Below, one piece after another: positions 11,340 to 23,556 of a stretch of DNA of 64,000 nucleotides (positions are counted from its first letter, which is position 1; every line of letters begins with the position of its first letter). A model generated the notes under the pieces. It worked only from the letters and a program-made list of their open reading frames with translations. It made no database searches and was not told the DNA's origin. Origin of the DNA: Diploptera punctata (taxonomy: Eukaryota > Arthropoda > Insecta > Blattodea > Blaberidae). The DNA lies in contig JASPKZ010003422.1 of the NCBI GenBank assembly GCA_030220185.1, positions 1 through 64,000 of the forward strand, read 5' to 3'. The position numbers were made by a program, and so were the translations under genes.

Positions 11340-12265
11340 AAATAACAATGTTACAATTTTCTCCAATTCTCCATATGGTCCAACTACATCATTATCTATC
11401 TCTTTGCCAATTCTGCTGTTAAAATCAACAGCTAATACAATTTCTCTTGAGGTCCCAATCTCATCCATAATAGAATTTAATGTACTATAAAATTTATATT
11501 TTATTCCTAAAACCTCCTGGAGTCAGGGAATATGTTTATACATGAAGGAGAAACTTCTACAACCAGGAGATTGGATGGACCGACAAAATTGGCTATTGGG
11601 AATCGGACGATGTCAAAGACATTAATCAACCGATGATCTATCTATATAATGTTACATACTTAAATTAATACATATCCTACCCTCATCTTTAAAACTAACT
11701 CAATGATACTATCGAACCAGTAGGTTCATAGCCGCGCGGACATAAGCTCTCCATACACCCCTATCCTGAGTTAATGGTTTTCTAATCATCTCCTGTATAA
11801 TATACTTATCTCAAATCATGGTTAATTTTGTTCTCCCACCTGTTTCTTGGTCTACCAACTGGGCATTTCCCTTTGATTTTCATTCAAGAAGCTTCCATGC
11901 CCCTCTTTCATTCCTCAATCGTTCCATATGTCCTGCCCATCGCAGTCTACGAGACTTAACCGTTCTTATTATATCCGGCTTCCCATAAATACCATATAGT
12001 TCACCGTTATGAAGTCTTCTCCATTCACCTGCCTGTTCATCTCTCTTTGGTCCAAAAATGTTCCTAAGAACTTTATTCTCAAATATTCACAATATTTTCT
12101 CCTCTCTTAAAGTAAGAGTGTATGTTTCACGTCCATATAATAAAATTGGGAGAATAATAGTTTTATACATTTCCAGTTTAATGGTTTATAGGGAAGTTGG
12201 GACGACAAGAGTCCCTGTAATGCATAATAGTAAGGCCTATGCATTTCCAGAATTGAACCACATCT
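11340..12265 (-). mobile_element. RTE LINE fragments (endonuclease piece plus 3' end)
   Basis: On the minus strand 11510-11345 gives an endonuclease-like segment (IGTSREIVLAVDFNSRIGKE, then DNDVVGPYGE), matching the GDFNARVG...VGPYGE stretch of RTE endonucleases. 12265-11695 is the 3' part of the same family, read through broken frames. Confidence 0.75.
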
Positions 12266-12689
12266 TTAGGGCCATGCACATAAGTTTCATTTTTTTTATA
12301 AATATTACAATAAAACCAAATTAAAACAACATTGCATTATCGTATTCGAATGACCTTACAAATTATTTTTATCGCGTAAATAGATTAATGCATTCATTTT
12401 TAGTGCGTAATATTTTACAACGCGTGTTAAAACATAATTGTATTGATGTTATAAAAACAAGGAATTGCATCTAATATTATCGAAAATGTAGATATTAAGA
12501 AAAAAACATGATTTTAGGCTCTCAATCTCTGATGGTAAGGGCACTACTAGCCATGTTCAAAGTTTTTATTCATTCTTTACGAGTAATATCGTACTGTTTT
12601 GTCAGTCCAATAATTCTCATATGATTTTAATATAAATACATAGATAGATACAGTAGGTCCATATCATATAAAAGCGTATGTTTGTGGTT

Positions 12690-13010
12690 TATAAACTTGT
12701 AAACCACGCAAGATATCTTCATGAAAATTTGAATATACAGGATTTCAGGTACGGCGAGTGTTTTAAAACGCCATCTATTATTCTCTAAAACTATTAGTTC
12801 TAGGAGTTGACCTGAAACTAAAATTTAAAAATCGCTCTAGCGGTCGCAATTTCCTGTTTCACATGGAAACCAAGTATATCCTATTAAAATAAACAGAGGT
12901 AGATATTTCTCCAAAAATCAACTACATCCGACCGTTAAAAGTGGAAGTTTACCGGAAATGCGAAATTAAAAATCTCCAGCGCCATGTTTGGTTCGTCGCA
13001 ATGTATACCA
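12690..13010. repeat. Dispersed repeat R2 copy
   Basis: Shares AAAAATCGCTCTAGCGG and an ATGTTTGGTTCGTCGCA block (inverse of that at about 11010) with other R2 copies. Confidence 0.5.
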
Positions 13011-13039
13011 TACGATTTTAAACAATCGGTAATTTCCTT

Positions 13040-13610
13040 TTACTTACTTACTCACTGGCACTATCGAACCCGTAGGTTCATGGCCGCGCGGACATAAGCT
13101 TTCCATACGTCCCTATCCTGAGCTAATGCTTTCCAATCATTCCCTGTATAATCTACTTCCTTCAAATCATAGTTAATGTTATTCTCCCGCCTCATTCTTG
13201 GTCTACCAACTGGGCGTTTTCCCTCTGGCTTTCCTACAAGAAGCTTCCATGCAAGTCTCTCATTCCCCATACGTGCAACATGTCTTGCCCATCGCAGTCT
13301 ACGAGACTTAATTGTTTCTTATTATATCTGGCTTCCTATAAAGACCATGTAGTTCATTGTTATGTAGTCTTCTCCATTCACCTCTCTTTTGTCCAAAAAT
13401 TTTCCTAGTACTTTATTCTCAAATACTTGTAATCTTCTTTCCTCCCTTAAAGTAAGAGTCCATGTTTCGCACCCATATAATATAACTGGTAGAATAACAG
13501 TTTTATATATTTTCAGTTTAACGTTTTTTGAAAGGAGTTGGGACATCAAGAGTCTCTGCAATGCATAATAACACGCATTTCCAGAGAATTTCCTTTTAAC
13601 TTATGCAAAT
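13040..13610 (-). mobile_element. RTE LINE 3' fragment
   Basis: Minus frames read VILPVILYGCETWTLTLREE (13561-13322) and [20 protein letters not shown] then DRDVWKAYVRAAMNLRVR (13270-13061). Ends at the (TTAC)n tail, complement of GTAAGTAAG. Confidence 0.88.
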
Positions 13611-13689
13611 TAAAAAATAAAAACTTTCAGATTATTTAGGCGTAACAGCGCACGCCAGGAATATACTGTCTGTCCGATCTTCAAGAAAA

Positions 13690-13815
13690 TGTGTACATAC
13701 AATTTTTTCAGATATTGCGAGTATTTAGCTGTCATCTATGAAGTTCTAAAACCAGGTGTATGAGTTCACTTGAAAGTTAATTTAAAAATCGCTCTAGCGG
13801 CCGCAACACTACATA
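13690..13815. repeat. Dispersed repeat R2 copy, truncated
   Basis: Ends AAAAATCGCTCTAGCGGCC like the other R2 copies. Confidence 0.45.
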
Positions 13816-13851
13816 GCAGTGAACTACATTATATTTATAGGAATCCTGAGA

Positions 13852-14105
13852 TAAGTCTCATAGACTGCGATGGGCAGGAGAATGTGGAATGAAAGAGGTG
13901 CATGGAAGATTCTTGTAGCAAAACCAGAGGGAAAACGCCCATTTGGTAGACCAAGAATGACACGGGACATTACATTAACCATGATTTAAGGAAAGTAGAT
14001 TATACAGAGGATGATTGGAAAACATTAGCTCAGGATAGGGATGTATGAAGAGCTTATGTCCGCACGGCCATAAACCTAAGGGATTCGATAGTACCAGTGA
14101 GTTAA
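13852..14105 (+). mobile_element. RTE LINE 3' fragment
   Basis: Degraded copy of the GKPEGKRP...WKALAQDRDVW segment with several stops. Ends GATAGTACCAGTGAGTTA. Confidence 0.8.
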
Positions 14106-14649
14106 TTATAAGATATAAGTCACTTGGATATTATTGAAACAAAAGGAAACGTGGATATTCTGTCCTGCAATATGTTATCGCTGACTCATTCGTTTTTAAC
14201 CTTATACGAGATAGTGAAGCAGAAGGTAAACATCTGCAGAGTTGATGTAAGGCAGATGTAAGGGAACTAACATCAGATTCAAGGACACAACTCAGCAATA
14301 ATCTGAACGTTTTGTTTACAATATAGATACCAACGTATAGTAACGAAATACAGCGAACCAAATTAATATTCAGGCAACATTATATTTACTCTTTGTTTTA
14401 TTTGATGCATAAAAAAACTATAATAATAATGTTTTATTAATTCTGCCAGAGTTAAGAGCATAAAACCTTATTTTGCACACAACCCGCACAAATATCTACA
14501 TATTAATACGTGAAGAAAAAACTTTGTACCCCCTTTTAAGCAAATTGCGCGCACGGAGGAGTGTGATTTTTGGCATAATTAAAGTCCATATACAGAAGGA
14601 GTGGAAAAAATAAAAATATGTATAATATCTGTTACAAATAAATTAAATT
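14106..14649. other. Intergenic DNA, no gene recognised
   Basis: No element signature could be assigned. Confidence 0.4.
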
Positions 14650-15850
14650 AATTGTCTCTAAGGAACTTTAGTATAAGACAGATTTTAGAAAAGAAATGGG
14701 AATATAATGGCACTGTACATCAACTATATGTAGACTTCAAAAAAGCATATGATTCAATTAAGAGGGAGAAGTTATATAGTATCCTGCTGGAGTTCGGAAT
14801 TCCTAAAAAGTTAGTTAGACTTATACGAATGTGTCTAAATGGCCTCAAATAGTAGGGTGCGTGTAGGCAAACAGTTTTAAGACACTTTTGAAATCCAGAA
14901 TGGGTTGAAGCAAGGAGATGCACTATCTCCTCTACTATTTAATTTTGTACTAGAGCATGCCATTAAATCTTTAGAGAATGAGGAAGGCTTACAACTGAAA
15001 TGGTATTAATAAGCTGTTAGTTTAATGCTGATGATGTAGTACTATTGGCCGATAGCGAGGAGATACTAAAGGCCAACACGCACACACTATTGAGTAACAC
15101 TAAGAAATTAGGGGACTGGAAGTAAATATCAGTAAGACTAAATATGTGGTCACAGGTAGAAATTCAGTATATAATGGAGATGGACGGCTAATGACAAATG
15201 AGGGAAATTTTGAGGAAGTGGCTGAATTCAAATACCTAGGAAACAATAATCACAAATAGGAATGAGACGCACAAAGAAATTAAGCATAGGCTCAATTCTG
15301 GAAATGCGTGCTATTATGCACTGCAGAGACTTTGTGATGTCCCAACTCCTTTCAAAAAACGTTAAGCTGAAAATATATAAAACTATTATTCTACCGGTGT
15401 ATATTATATGGGTGCGAAACAATGGACTCTTACTTTAAGGGAGGAAAGGAGATTACTAGTATTTGAGAATAAAGTTCTTAGGAAAATTTTTGGACCAAAG
15501 AGAGATGAACAGACAGGTGAATGGAGAAGACTACTTAACAATGAACTACATGGTCTTTATAGGAAGCCAGATATAATAAGAACAGTTAAGTCTCGTAGAC
15601 TGCGATGGGCAGGACATGTTGCACGTATGGGGAAATGAAAGGACGTGCATGGAAGCTTCTTGTAGGAAAGCCAGAGGGAAAACGCCCAGTTGGTAGACCA
15701 AGAATGAGGTGGGAGAACAACAATAACTATGATTTGAGGGAAGTATATTATACAGGGAATGATTGGAAAGCATTAGCTCAGGATAGGGATGTATGGAGAG
15801 CTTATGTCCGCGCGGCCATGAACCTACGGGTTCGATAGTGCCAGTGAGTA
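14650..15850 (+). mobile_element. RTE LINE reverse transcriptase, degraded, with 3' end
   Basis: Frames in order read QLYVDFKKAYDSIKREKLYS (RT motif A, Asp in VDFKKAYDS), a broken ADD region near 15030, VFENKVLRKIFGPKRDEQTG and then [19 protein letters not shown]. Ends ATAGTGCCAGTGAGTAAGTA, a short GTAA microsatellite tail as in RTE elements. Several frameshifts, so inactive. Confidence 0.9.
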
Positions 15851-16371
15851 AGTAAGTCTCTAAGGAACGCATGTGTATTACTCATTCATTCGTGTATGCA
15901 TTCATTTGTTTATGTTCATACTGAAAGTGCATTGTTGCAAAAAGAAAAATTGTGCAGCAGCAATGTGAATTGACTTATTCTCGCGTATTTATTATTAATT
16001 GTTTTAAAACCGTAAGTACATTTTATTATTTAAATTAAACTCTGTCTATTCAGTAATTTTATTACATTTTTTATATATTTACATATGCACACATACTTCC
16101 ATTATGTCTCGACATAGAACATTGATGGGTCGAAGTGAGAGACAAAGAAGAAGGGATATATTCCCGTACAAATAATAATAGGTCAAATGCAAATTTATAT
16201 AGTATACAAATGACACTTTTTTAAATATGGCTTAGCCAAGTTATATCACATATTTCTTACCGTTCGTATTTTTTAAAAATAAATCGAAAATTAATACATA
16301 TTTGAGGGGTTCCTGGCAAGAAAGTGCCAAGCCACATTTTTGGCAAAATTTAACTAGTCATGCCATCTAGT

Positions 16372-16625
16372 AAAGTGATCCCACTAGGGGTAGTAGGAGG
16401 TTAAGGCTCCTACTTTTTCTGGACAATAGGCACTTAATGTCAGCCCTGCGTGACGGCTGCCTTTACCACCAGAACAAGCGTCTTGCGCTCATTTCCGTTA
16501 GAGGCTGAGTCGACCCCAGGGCCATGATGTCGCCAGAGGGCTTGGGTCAGTTTAAAAATCCTGACCCCACCGGGACTCCAACCCTCGACCTTCCGGCTTG
16601 TAGCGCAGTGCCTTAACCACTATGC
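16372..16625 (-). mobile_element. SINE family B
   Basis: Complement of the family B body and tRNA head; box B degenerated (GGGTTGGAGTCCC). Slightly shortened relative to the 18.6-kb copy. Confidence 0.85.
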
Positions 16626-17139
16626 TACTTGCAGGTAATATTATCTTGAATAGTCTAGTGTCAAGTGTTTCTGCAGTAAACTCAACATATGGTATTGAAT
16701 TAAGTTTGTTTCTCTTGCCCTAATCTTTCAGGCATCTTCCATAACTGCAACAAAGGGAATTAGCTTGCAGAAATAAATTGTAGTTTTCTAGTCAATTAAA
16801 TTATGGAGATACGTAGTGATAACAGCTCTGATTCTGAGAAAGAATTAACTTCAGAAACTGAAATACAAGCATATGTTGCTTGGCATTATATTGTCCCATA
16901 GAAGTCAAGTAGATTTGCTGGTTAGAGAAATTATGAATTTATTTTTTAAATAATTTTCCTGGCCACATTTTAATTTTATATTATAAGTCATGATGCTAAC
17001 CTTTAATGTACTTTTTTATTATTTTATATAATCTAAATCATTACTTAATTAATAACTGCTGCTTGGTATTCTATTGCCCTAAGAATTCAATATGCATATG
17101 ACGTGTGTGTTAGCGAATAATTGAAATTACCATTAATAA

Positions 17140-17740
17140 TTAACTTTCTGACAAATAGGAATGAGATGCACAAAGAAATTACACATAGGCTCAATTCTGG
17201 AAATGCGTGCTATTATGCATTGCAGAGACTCTTGACGTCCCAACTCCTTTCAAACAACGTTAAACTGAAAATATATAAAACTATTATTCCACCAGTTATA
17301 TTATATGGATGCGAAACAAGGACTCTTACTTTAAGGGAGGAAAGGAGATTACAAGTATTTGAGAATAAAGTTCTTAGGAAAATTTTTGGACCAAAGAGAG
17401 ATGAACAGACAGGTGAATGGAGAAGACAATGAACTACATGGTCTTTATAGGAAGCCAGAAATAATAAGAACAGTTAAGTCTCGTAGACTGCGATGGGCAG
17501 GACATGTTGCACGTATGGGAAATGGGTGACTTGCATTGAAGCTTCTTGTAGGAAAGCCAGAGGGAAAACGCCCAGTTGGTAGACCAAGAATGAGGTGGGA
17601 GAATAACATTAACTATGATTTGAGGGAAGTAGATTATACAGGGAATGATTGGAAAGCATTAGCTCAGGATAGAAATGTATGGAGAGCTTATGTCCGTGCG
17701 GTCATGAACCTACGGGTTCGATAGTGCCAGTGAGTAAGTA
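17140..17740 (+). mobile_element. RTE LINE 3' fragment
   Basis: Frames [39 protein letters not shown] and [20 protein letters not shown], then AQDRNVWRAYVRAVMNLRVR. Ends GATAGTGCCAGTGAGTAAGT. An internal deletion separates the first two blocks from the last. Confidence 0.9.
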
Positions 17741-18504
17741 AGTAACTAACTTTCTGATACGAGTTGTAACCTGCTATTATATTATATTACTGGAATTAAA
17801 AGCTTTCTTTCAGGTTATAAAAATAAACAGGCCTTTATCAATAATATACAGGGTGTAAAATACCGCACAAATTTAACTGCTTACAGAGAGGGATTATACA
17901 AGTAATTTGACATAGGGAACCAGTGGTCTACGAGGTAAAATGGGCGAGTTATAGGGAATCAAAGTAATCTGTATTTGATACAGATAGATGGAGAGATCAA
18001 ATCTCTAGAAGTCGGAACGGGCCAGATGGCCTAAGCCTTGATGTTTGATCATGAAATCAACAGGAGAGCAAAATTATATTAGAATAATTTCAAATCTTAG
18101 TATTAATTCCGAGATACATCAACAACGTTTATGAAATATTGGGTTACCAAATTCATTAAAATGTCAAATTTAGCAGATGATTGCACGCCATTGCACTATT
18201 TACAGTATAATCCGTACGCAATGAGACCCTTAGCTCCGAGTAAAACACGCCGAGTCTGTGTAGGTAACGTGTGGCTTAATGGGTAATAAGACGACCTATT
18301 TGAGTTTCGAACGCTGATGGTTCAAATCACGGCAGACCACATTAACATCAGTCGCATTACATCATGTAACATCTCAACTTGCCGATATGCAACTGATTTT
18401 TTGCGCGATAGTGCGTTTTGTCGTACTTACAGTAGTGGCGACCATGAATGAAAGACCAACTTCCTATATTTAGGAGTTGTCAACCTAAATAATTATACTG
18501 TAAT
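17741..18504. other. Unassigned intergenic DNA
   Basis: Starts (about 17848) with ACAGGGTGTAAAATACCG, a common mobile-element terminus type, but no partner end or coding sequence was found. Confidence 0.35.
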
Positions 18505-19028
18505 AAAAATAACTATACTGTAATATTACATATTACAATCACGTGTGTGGGAAGTAAAACCACTGCCCTCTATGTAGGATACTACATACAATGTACACAA
18601 AAAATAGTGTTAATATAAAAGTGATCCCACAACAGGCCTCAGGAGGCCCTTGGGGTAGTAGGAGGTTAAGGCTCCCACTTTTTCTAGACAATCGGCACTT
18701 TATGTCAGCCCTGCGTGACGGCCGCCTTTACCCCAGAACAAGCGTCTGGTAATCATTTCCGTTAGAGGCTGAGTCGACCCCAGGGCCATAGTGCCGCCAG
18801 AGGGTTTGGGTCAGTTTAAAAATCCTGACCCCAACGGGACTTGAACCCTCGACCCTCCGGCTTGTAGCTCAGTGCCTTAACCACTACGCTACGGCGTGCC
18901 CCCAATAGTGTTAATATACATTATAGAAAACAAATCACTGCATTTTAAATAAATTGAACTTTATTTGAAACAATATAAAACAGCAAATACGTACTTGCCG
19001 TCATTTTATTACTAAATTGGTCTCACAA
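18505..19028. repeat. Dispersed repeat R1 copy, split by a SINE
   Basis: Same family as 8483-8712. Comparison of the two shows that the SINE at 18619-18903 is a clean later insertion. Confidence 0.75.
18619..18903 (-). mobile_element. SINE family B with 15-bp TSD
   Basis: Full-length copy in complement. Target duplication AATAGTGTTAATATA at 18604-18618 and 18904-18918. The empty-site allele is effectively given by the R1 copy near 8600. Confidence 0.92.
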
Positions 19029-19394
19029 GATAATGGTGTAAGAGTATGTACTCGTACCATCCTCAAGGAACAACCTTCGAGTCTGTTGCGGGAACATGAG
19101 ACTTGAAGGTAAACAGAGTAGGCGCCAGCGCAAGGGATTCTGAAGAATGTCCTTCATCGTATATCCATTGGCAGAGCCTATCAAGACCATAGAGAACCGA
19201 TCAAGACTGCTGAGCTGTGAATTCCCTGTCTTCCACGTGTACAAAACAAACCAGTTCCTCTACAAAAACATGTACAGTCCATAGAGAATTATAGTGACAC
19301 GCGGATGTGTTGATTTTAGATTTTAAACCATAGACTTTAATTATAATATTTTGTACACTTGCTGCCTGAAGTCTTAAAATTATAGTGCAACGTG

Positions 19395-19612
19395 AATATC
19401 GGGTCCCCAGCCATTATAGCTGGTCTTCTTAACCTGGAGCCGCTACTTATTGTAGCTACCCAAATGCCTCACGATGCTGGGTGGACATCGGTCCCATACT
19501 GGCAGAAATTCCTTGAGAACATTTCTTCCCCCGTGGAGACTCGAACCAGTGCAAGTCCCGTAGCTCTGTGCCAAGGCATCTTGCCTTAATCACGTGGCTA
19601 CGGCGCGGGGAA
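19395..19612 (-). mobile_element. tRNA-headed SINE, family E
   Basis: Minus-strand head CGCCGTAGCCACGTGATTA and box B-like TGGTTCGAGTCTCC, with the body reading leftward to GCTATAATGGCTGGGG. A second copy at 41745-42008 has a target duplication. Confidence 0.75.
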
Positions 19613-19678
19613 GACTATAAATTGTTTAAATTAAAGTGGTTATTTAAAACATTAAAAGTATGATATAAACCAAATACA

Positions 19679-19693
19679 GTGTGTGTGTGTGTG

Positions 19694-19747
<54 letters not shown>
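19679..19747. repeat. (TG)n(TA)n microsatellite
   Basis: GTGTGTGTGT followed by a long TA run. Confidence 0.92.
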
Positions 19748-19750
<3 letters not shown>

Positions 19751-19784
19751 TGAATATAATTCCTCCACGGATAAAGTTGTCCTA

Positions 19785-20455
19785 ACTCACTGGCACTATC
19801 GAACCCGTAGGTTCATGTCCGCGCGGACATAAGCTCTCCATACATCCCTATCCCGAGCTAATGTTTTCCAATCATCTTCTTCTACTACAAGGTTTAGGCT
19901 ATGCAGCCTGTTCCGGCGAAGTTAAAAGTGGAGTCCATCTTCTACGTGGTCGGCCAACATCTCTTGTTCCTCTGGGATTATACAGGAAGGTTCTTTTTGG
20001 TATTCTTTCGTTGTTCATTCCCATTAAGTGTTCTGTCCATTTATTTTTATTTTCGCTGATTTTATCTTCAATTTTATATATATTTAATTCTTCTCGTATA
20101 GTTTCATTCCTTATTCTATCCGCTCTTGTGCATCCTTTCACATTACGTAAAAACAGCATTTCCGCAGTCTATATCCTGCTTTTATCCCTTGATTTCATTA
20201 TCCAATTTTCACTTCCATATGATAACAACAAAGGAACAGCCATTGTTTTATATAATTTAAGTTTCGTATCTTTCCTTGTTTTCCGACCTAAGGTTCTTTT
20301 TATGGTTCCACAAATAGCCTGAAATTTATTTACTTTATTTTCTATGTCTTTATTTATCTCTATAAGTTATATCACATCCTAAATATTGGAAACGTGATAC
20401 TTGTTCTATTATTTTGTTAATTATCTCAAATTGCTTATATAACACCCCTCTATAC
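19785..20455 (-). mobile_element. Two joined LINE 3' fragments (RTE-like)
   Basis: 19785-19870 is the RTE 3' end (complement of CGGGTTCGATAGTGCCAG). 19870-20455 is a second family with minus frame MLFLRNVKGCTRADRIRNET and GTRDVGRPRRRWTPLLTSPE. The opposite-strand 153-codon frame is antisense to this and not a gene. Confidence 0.8.
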
Positions 20456-20463
20456 ACATTTAA

Positions 20464-21200
20464 ATGTGTGCGGTAAATTCATTTACACTCTGTAATGGGT
20501 ATACGCTTGTATGGGATGTGGCAGCGATGAGATTCCAAGCTGCAGCCTTGAAATACATAGAAACTATATGCATTTGTTCAAAGAAACTGATTATATTTTG
20601 TGACAAATGTCGGGGTCACAATAAGAATTGGAATATAATCGCATGCTAAATTTTGGAAGATGAAATTTTATTTATTATTTAGATTGTATACAAAATAGAG
20701 TGAATTTGTAATTATGTATCCACACAAACCAGTTTGAAGAATTTGAACTTTATTTTCTAATTTCTGTATCCCATACTTACCCTCTTGATAGAGATTTTGC
20801 TAGAATTGAAAAATATCAGAGGGACATCCCAATATATGCTCTTTATACAATTGGAGAGAAATAATAGTAGTTTTATGTAGTCGAAAACACTAAAGCACTG
20901 ATTTTTTTTCTATATAAAAGCTTTAAAAAGTGGGCTAATTAACACTAATAAGAAAGTGTGTATTAGTGGGTGGAGCTCAGAAGCTATATACTTAGGATTT
21001 GAAAATCCCAAACCAAGGGTCAATCAATTAAGAAACAGGACGGATATGGAGTTTGAAGAGGTTTCTACAGAAAGAAAGGCAACCCAAGTACCATGAAAAA
21101 TGTAAGACCACTTATGATAAAAATAAGAAAACTTACAGATGTGATGGAATGTGTCCCCCCAGTCCATCATGGCTTTTACCTGAACTTGATACCAAATGAT
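20464..21200 (+). pseudogene. Decayed DNA-transposon transposase fragment
   Basis: Pieces in different frames: IFCDKCRGHNKNWNIIAC (20599-20646), SHTYPLDRDFARIEKYQR and FENPKPRVNQLRNRTDMEFE. The order CDxCxGxNKN, then DRDFxxIE, resembles a transposase-like family common in insect genomes (possibly DUF7869 type, recalled rather than checked). Stops and frameshifts throughout. Confidence 0.55.
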
Positions 21201-21534
21201 GGTAAATGATGTGGAAGACTTATTTTAGGGCATTGTTTAATTTTTGTAAAACGTGTATTATTTGATTTGATTAAATATGGCAAATAATAATAATAATAAT
21301 AATCTTATATTACTGTTTATTCAACTTTTTTTGAAAATGGTGGAATATATGATGAAGGAATTTTAGGGCAATGTTTATCTTTTGTGGAACATATATTACT
21401 TTCTTTTATTAAATAGGGAAATATAATTAAACATTTCTTATGTTGAAAAATATTTATTCCACATATTTTGTGAAATTTTTGGTCAAGATAGTGTCAAGCC
21501 ACACAACAACATATTTTTAAATATAATGTTTTGA

Positions 21535-22050
21535 ATATAAAAAATAAAAAATAGTTCTAAAAAACTAAAATAACGCGCTTTATTAGAAAACCGAACTAAA
21601 AAATGAAAAATAATTTTAATTTCCAACACACTTGGGATAAAATTAAAGTGGTCAACAATATAAAAAAAAATCATCTCCAACACATATAGAATAAAACTAG
21701 AGTTATCAACAAAAAACAAAAAAAAAAAACTTTTTACCATCAAAAGCATGGGGTGCTTTTTATGATTTTTACATTTTCTTCTTAGAGACTTTACTTTTAC
21801 CAATATCTGTTTATTATCAAATATATTAATTGATATAGAGCACCCCACGCTTTTGTTGGTAAAATTATTTTCTTGTTGTTGGTAACTAGTTTTATTTTGT
21901 GTGTTGGAGATGATTTTTTTGTTGGCCACTTTAATTTTATCTCAAGTGTGTTGGAAATTAAAATTATTTTTCATTTTTTAGTTCAGTTTTCTAATAAAGC
22001 GTGTTGTTTTAGTTTTTTTAGAACTATTATTCATTTTTTATTTTAGTTTT
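21535..22050. repeat. Long inverted repeat (~220-bp arms, ~75-bp spacer)
   Basis: Left arm 21535-21764 and right arm 21837-22050 mirror each other through blocks such as TTAGAACTATT, AATAAAGCG, AAATTATTTTTC, AAGTGTGTTGGAAATTAAAA and AGCACCCCA. A transcript would fold into a long hairpin. The 148-codon frame across the left arm follows from low-complexity AT sequence. Confidence 0.75.
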
Positions 22051-22135
22051 AATATTTTACAGAAGATAAAAATGTAAATATATTTAAATTTGATACTATT
22101 GTAATATGAACTAAAAGTAATACTCTTCTAAAAAA

Positions 22136-22222
22136 ATCCTCCCAGCCGGATTTGAACCAGCGACCTATGGATTACTGAATTTATATACCACTAGAGTTCA
22201 CCGCTCTATCAACTGAGCTCTT
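22136..22222 (-). pseudogene. tRNA-Tyr-like relic with intron
   Basis: Minus strand reads AGCTCAGTTGATAGAGCGG, an ACTCTAG anticodon-loop segment, about 20 nt of intron-like sequence, then AGGTCGCTGGTTCAAATCC. Order and intron position match eukaryotic tRNA-Tyr(GUA), but the anticodon position reads CTA instead of GTA. The 5' acceptor strand does not pair with the 3' side (CTGGGAGG). Regarded as pseudo or tRNA-derived repeat. Confidence 0.55.
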
Positions 22223-22269
22223 ACATCAATTGACTAAAAAGTCGACAAGTCAGCAACCTATTATACCAG

Positions 22270-22765
22270 TTTTCATTTTTTTGATTTTTTGATGATTCTG
22301 GCCAGGATTTTAGAAACAAAATATGAAATTATTGTATTGTCACGGGTCCTTTACAAGTATACAAAGTTTCAAGTCAATCCAATGTTTCTAAGTGGCTGAA
22401 AATTGTGTTCAAAGATTCCATTACATAGATACAAAGACACTTTTTTGATTTTCTGACGATTCTGGCCAGGATTTTAGAAACATATACGAAAATATTGTAT
22501 TGTCACGGGTCCTTTACAAGTATACAAAGTTTCAATTCAATCCAATGTTTCTAAGTGGGTGAAAATCGTGTTCAAAGATTCCGTTACATAGATACAAAGA
22601 CACTTTTTTTTATTCTCTGATGATTCTTGCCAGGATTTTAGAAAAACAATATGAAATTATTGTATTGTCACGGGTCCTTTGCAAGTGTACAAAGTTTCAA
22701 GTCGATTCAATGATTTTAAGTGGGTGAAAATTGCGTTGAAAGATTCCGTTACATAGATAGATAGA
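22270..22765. repeat. Three tandem ~165-bp repeats
   Basis: Units at about 22270-22442, 22443-22608 and 22609-22765 each contain TCTGGCCAGGATTTTAGAAA (third copy TCTTGCC), TCACGGGTCCTTTACAAGT and AGATTCCGTTACATAGATA. The last runs into a short GATA repeat and GGTCAAGCTAATATAAAGCG, which looks like a DNA-transposon end. Confidence 0.8.
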
Positions 22766-23140
22766 TATAGGTCAAGCTAATATAAAGCGTGTAAAAAGAA
22801 AAACGTTTATAATATATGTCACTATTTGATTAAGAACACATTAGAAAAACACATTTCATCTCTATGATTAAAATGTAATAACGCCTCTTATTTGAGGATT
22901 TAAACAAGTATTCTAATTGCTTTATCTCAGAATCAGGGAAATGTGGCTTGACACACCCCCTCACTTGTGACAAACTTAAAAAATTTAATGAATTGTGGAT
23001 GAATTTCACCGCTGGGCGACCACTAGTACAAATAAATGTTTACAATATAGACAAGTACACAAATTAACTGTTAAAAAGACATTACAAATTGTATATACAA
23101 ACAACATTTTATATGAAAAACATAATAATAATAATAATAA

Positions 23141-23500
23141 CGTCCATCGATGTGGTCTTGAGGTAGCGTGCTGCCTTGTCATGCAGTGGGCCCAGATTTG
23201 AACACAGGTCGGGACAAGCTTCCTGGAGAGGTTTAATCGGGGATTTTCCTCATCTGTAGACAAATGTCAGGAAACTTTAAGGCCCAAACGGTCTCCGAAC
23301 ATCATATGACCATCATCATCATTAATTCGTCTTAGATTAAGGATTCTCCTGGCGCAGCACTATAATCGTCATCATCCACCATATCATCAGGGCAACTTAA
23401 TCTCGCATTTCAGGCATCCTAACCTCAGAATTGGGTTACAATTACGCCAAAGCTAGGAGAGAACACCAGAAATGTCTAAAAATGAAAACCTGGGACATTA
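23141..23500 (+). mobile_element. SINE family C
   Basis: Head GAGGTAGCGTGCTGCCTTGT, degenerate box B, then TTTTCCTCATCTGTAGA and ATCATCATTAATTCGTCTTA, shared with 36541-36870. Confidence 0.75.
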
Positions 23501-23509
23501 AAAATAATT

Positions 23510-23510
23510 A

Positions 23511-23556
<46 letters not shown>
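23510..23556. repeat. (ATT)n microsatellite
   Basis: Uninterrupted ATT run. Confidence 0.9.

Larger units (their letters stand above)
16313..22962. mobile_element. Possible large decayed DNA transposon with nested insertions
   Basis: TGAGGGG plus GTGCCAAGCCACATTT at 16313-16340 has an inverse counterpart at 22940-22962 (complement TGAGGGGG...GTCAAGCCACATTT). Between them, 16803-16900 has an acidic N-terminal-like frame (MEIRSDNSSDSEKELTSETE). 20464-21200 has transposase-like pieces. Nested inside are LINE and SINE copies. No TSD was found and a third GTGTCAAGCCACA at about 21491 complicates the ends, so the boundaries are an inference. Confidence 0.35.

Noticed and set aside
19861..20322. 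153-codon plus-strand hypothetical protein
   Set aside because: Antisense to a LINE fragment whose minus frame gives the recognisable product.
21483..21929. 148-codon minus-strand hypothetical protein
   Set aside because: Runs through one arm and the loop of a long AT-rich inverted repeat; Lys/Ile/Phe-rich composition from low-complexity DNA.
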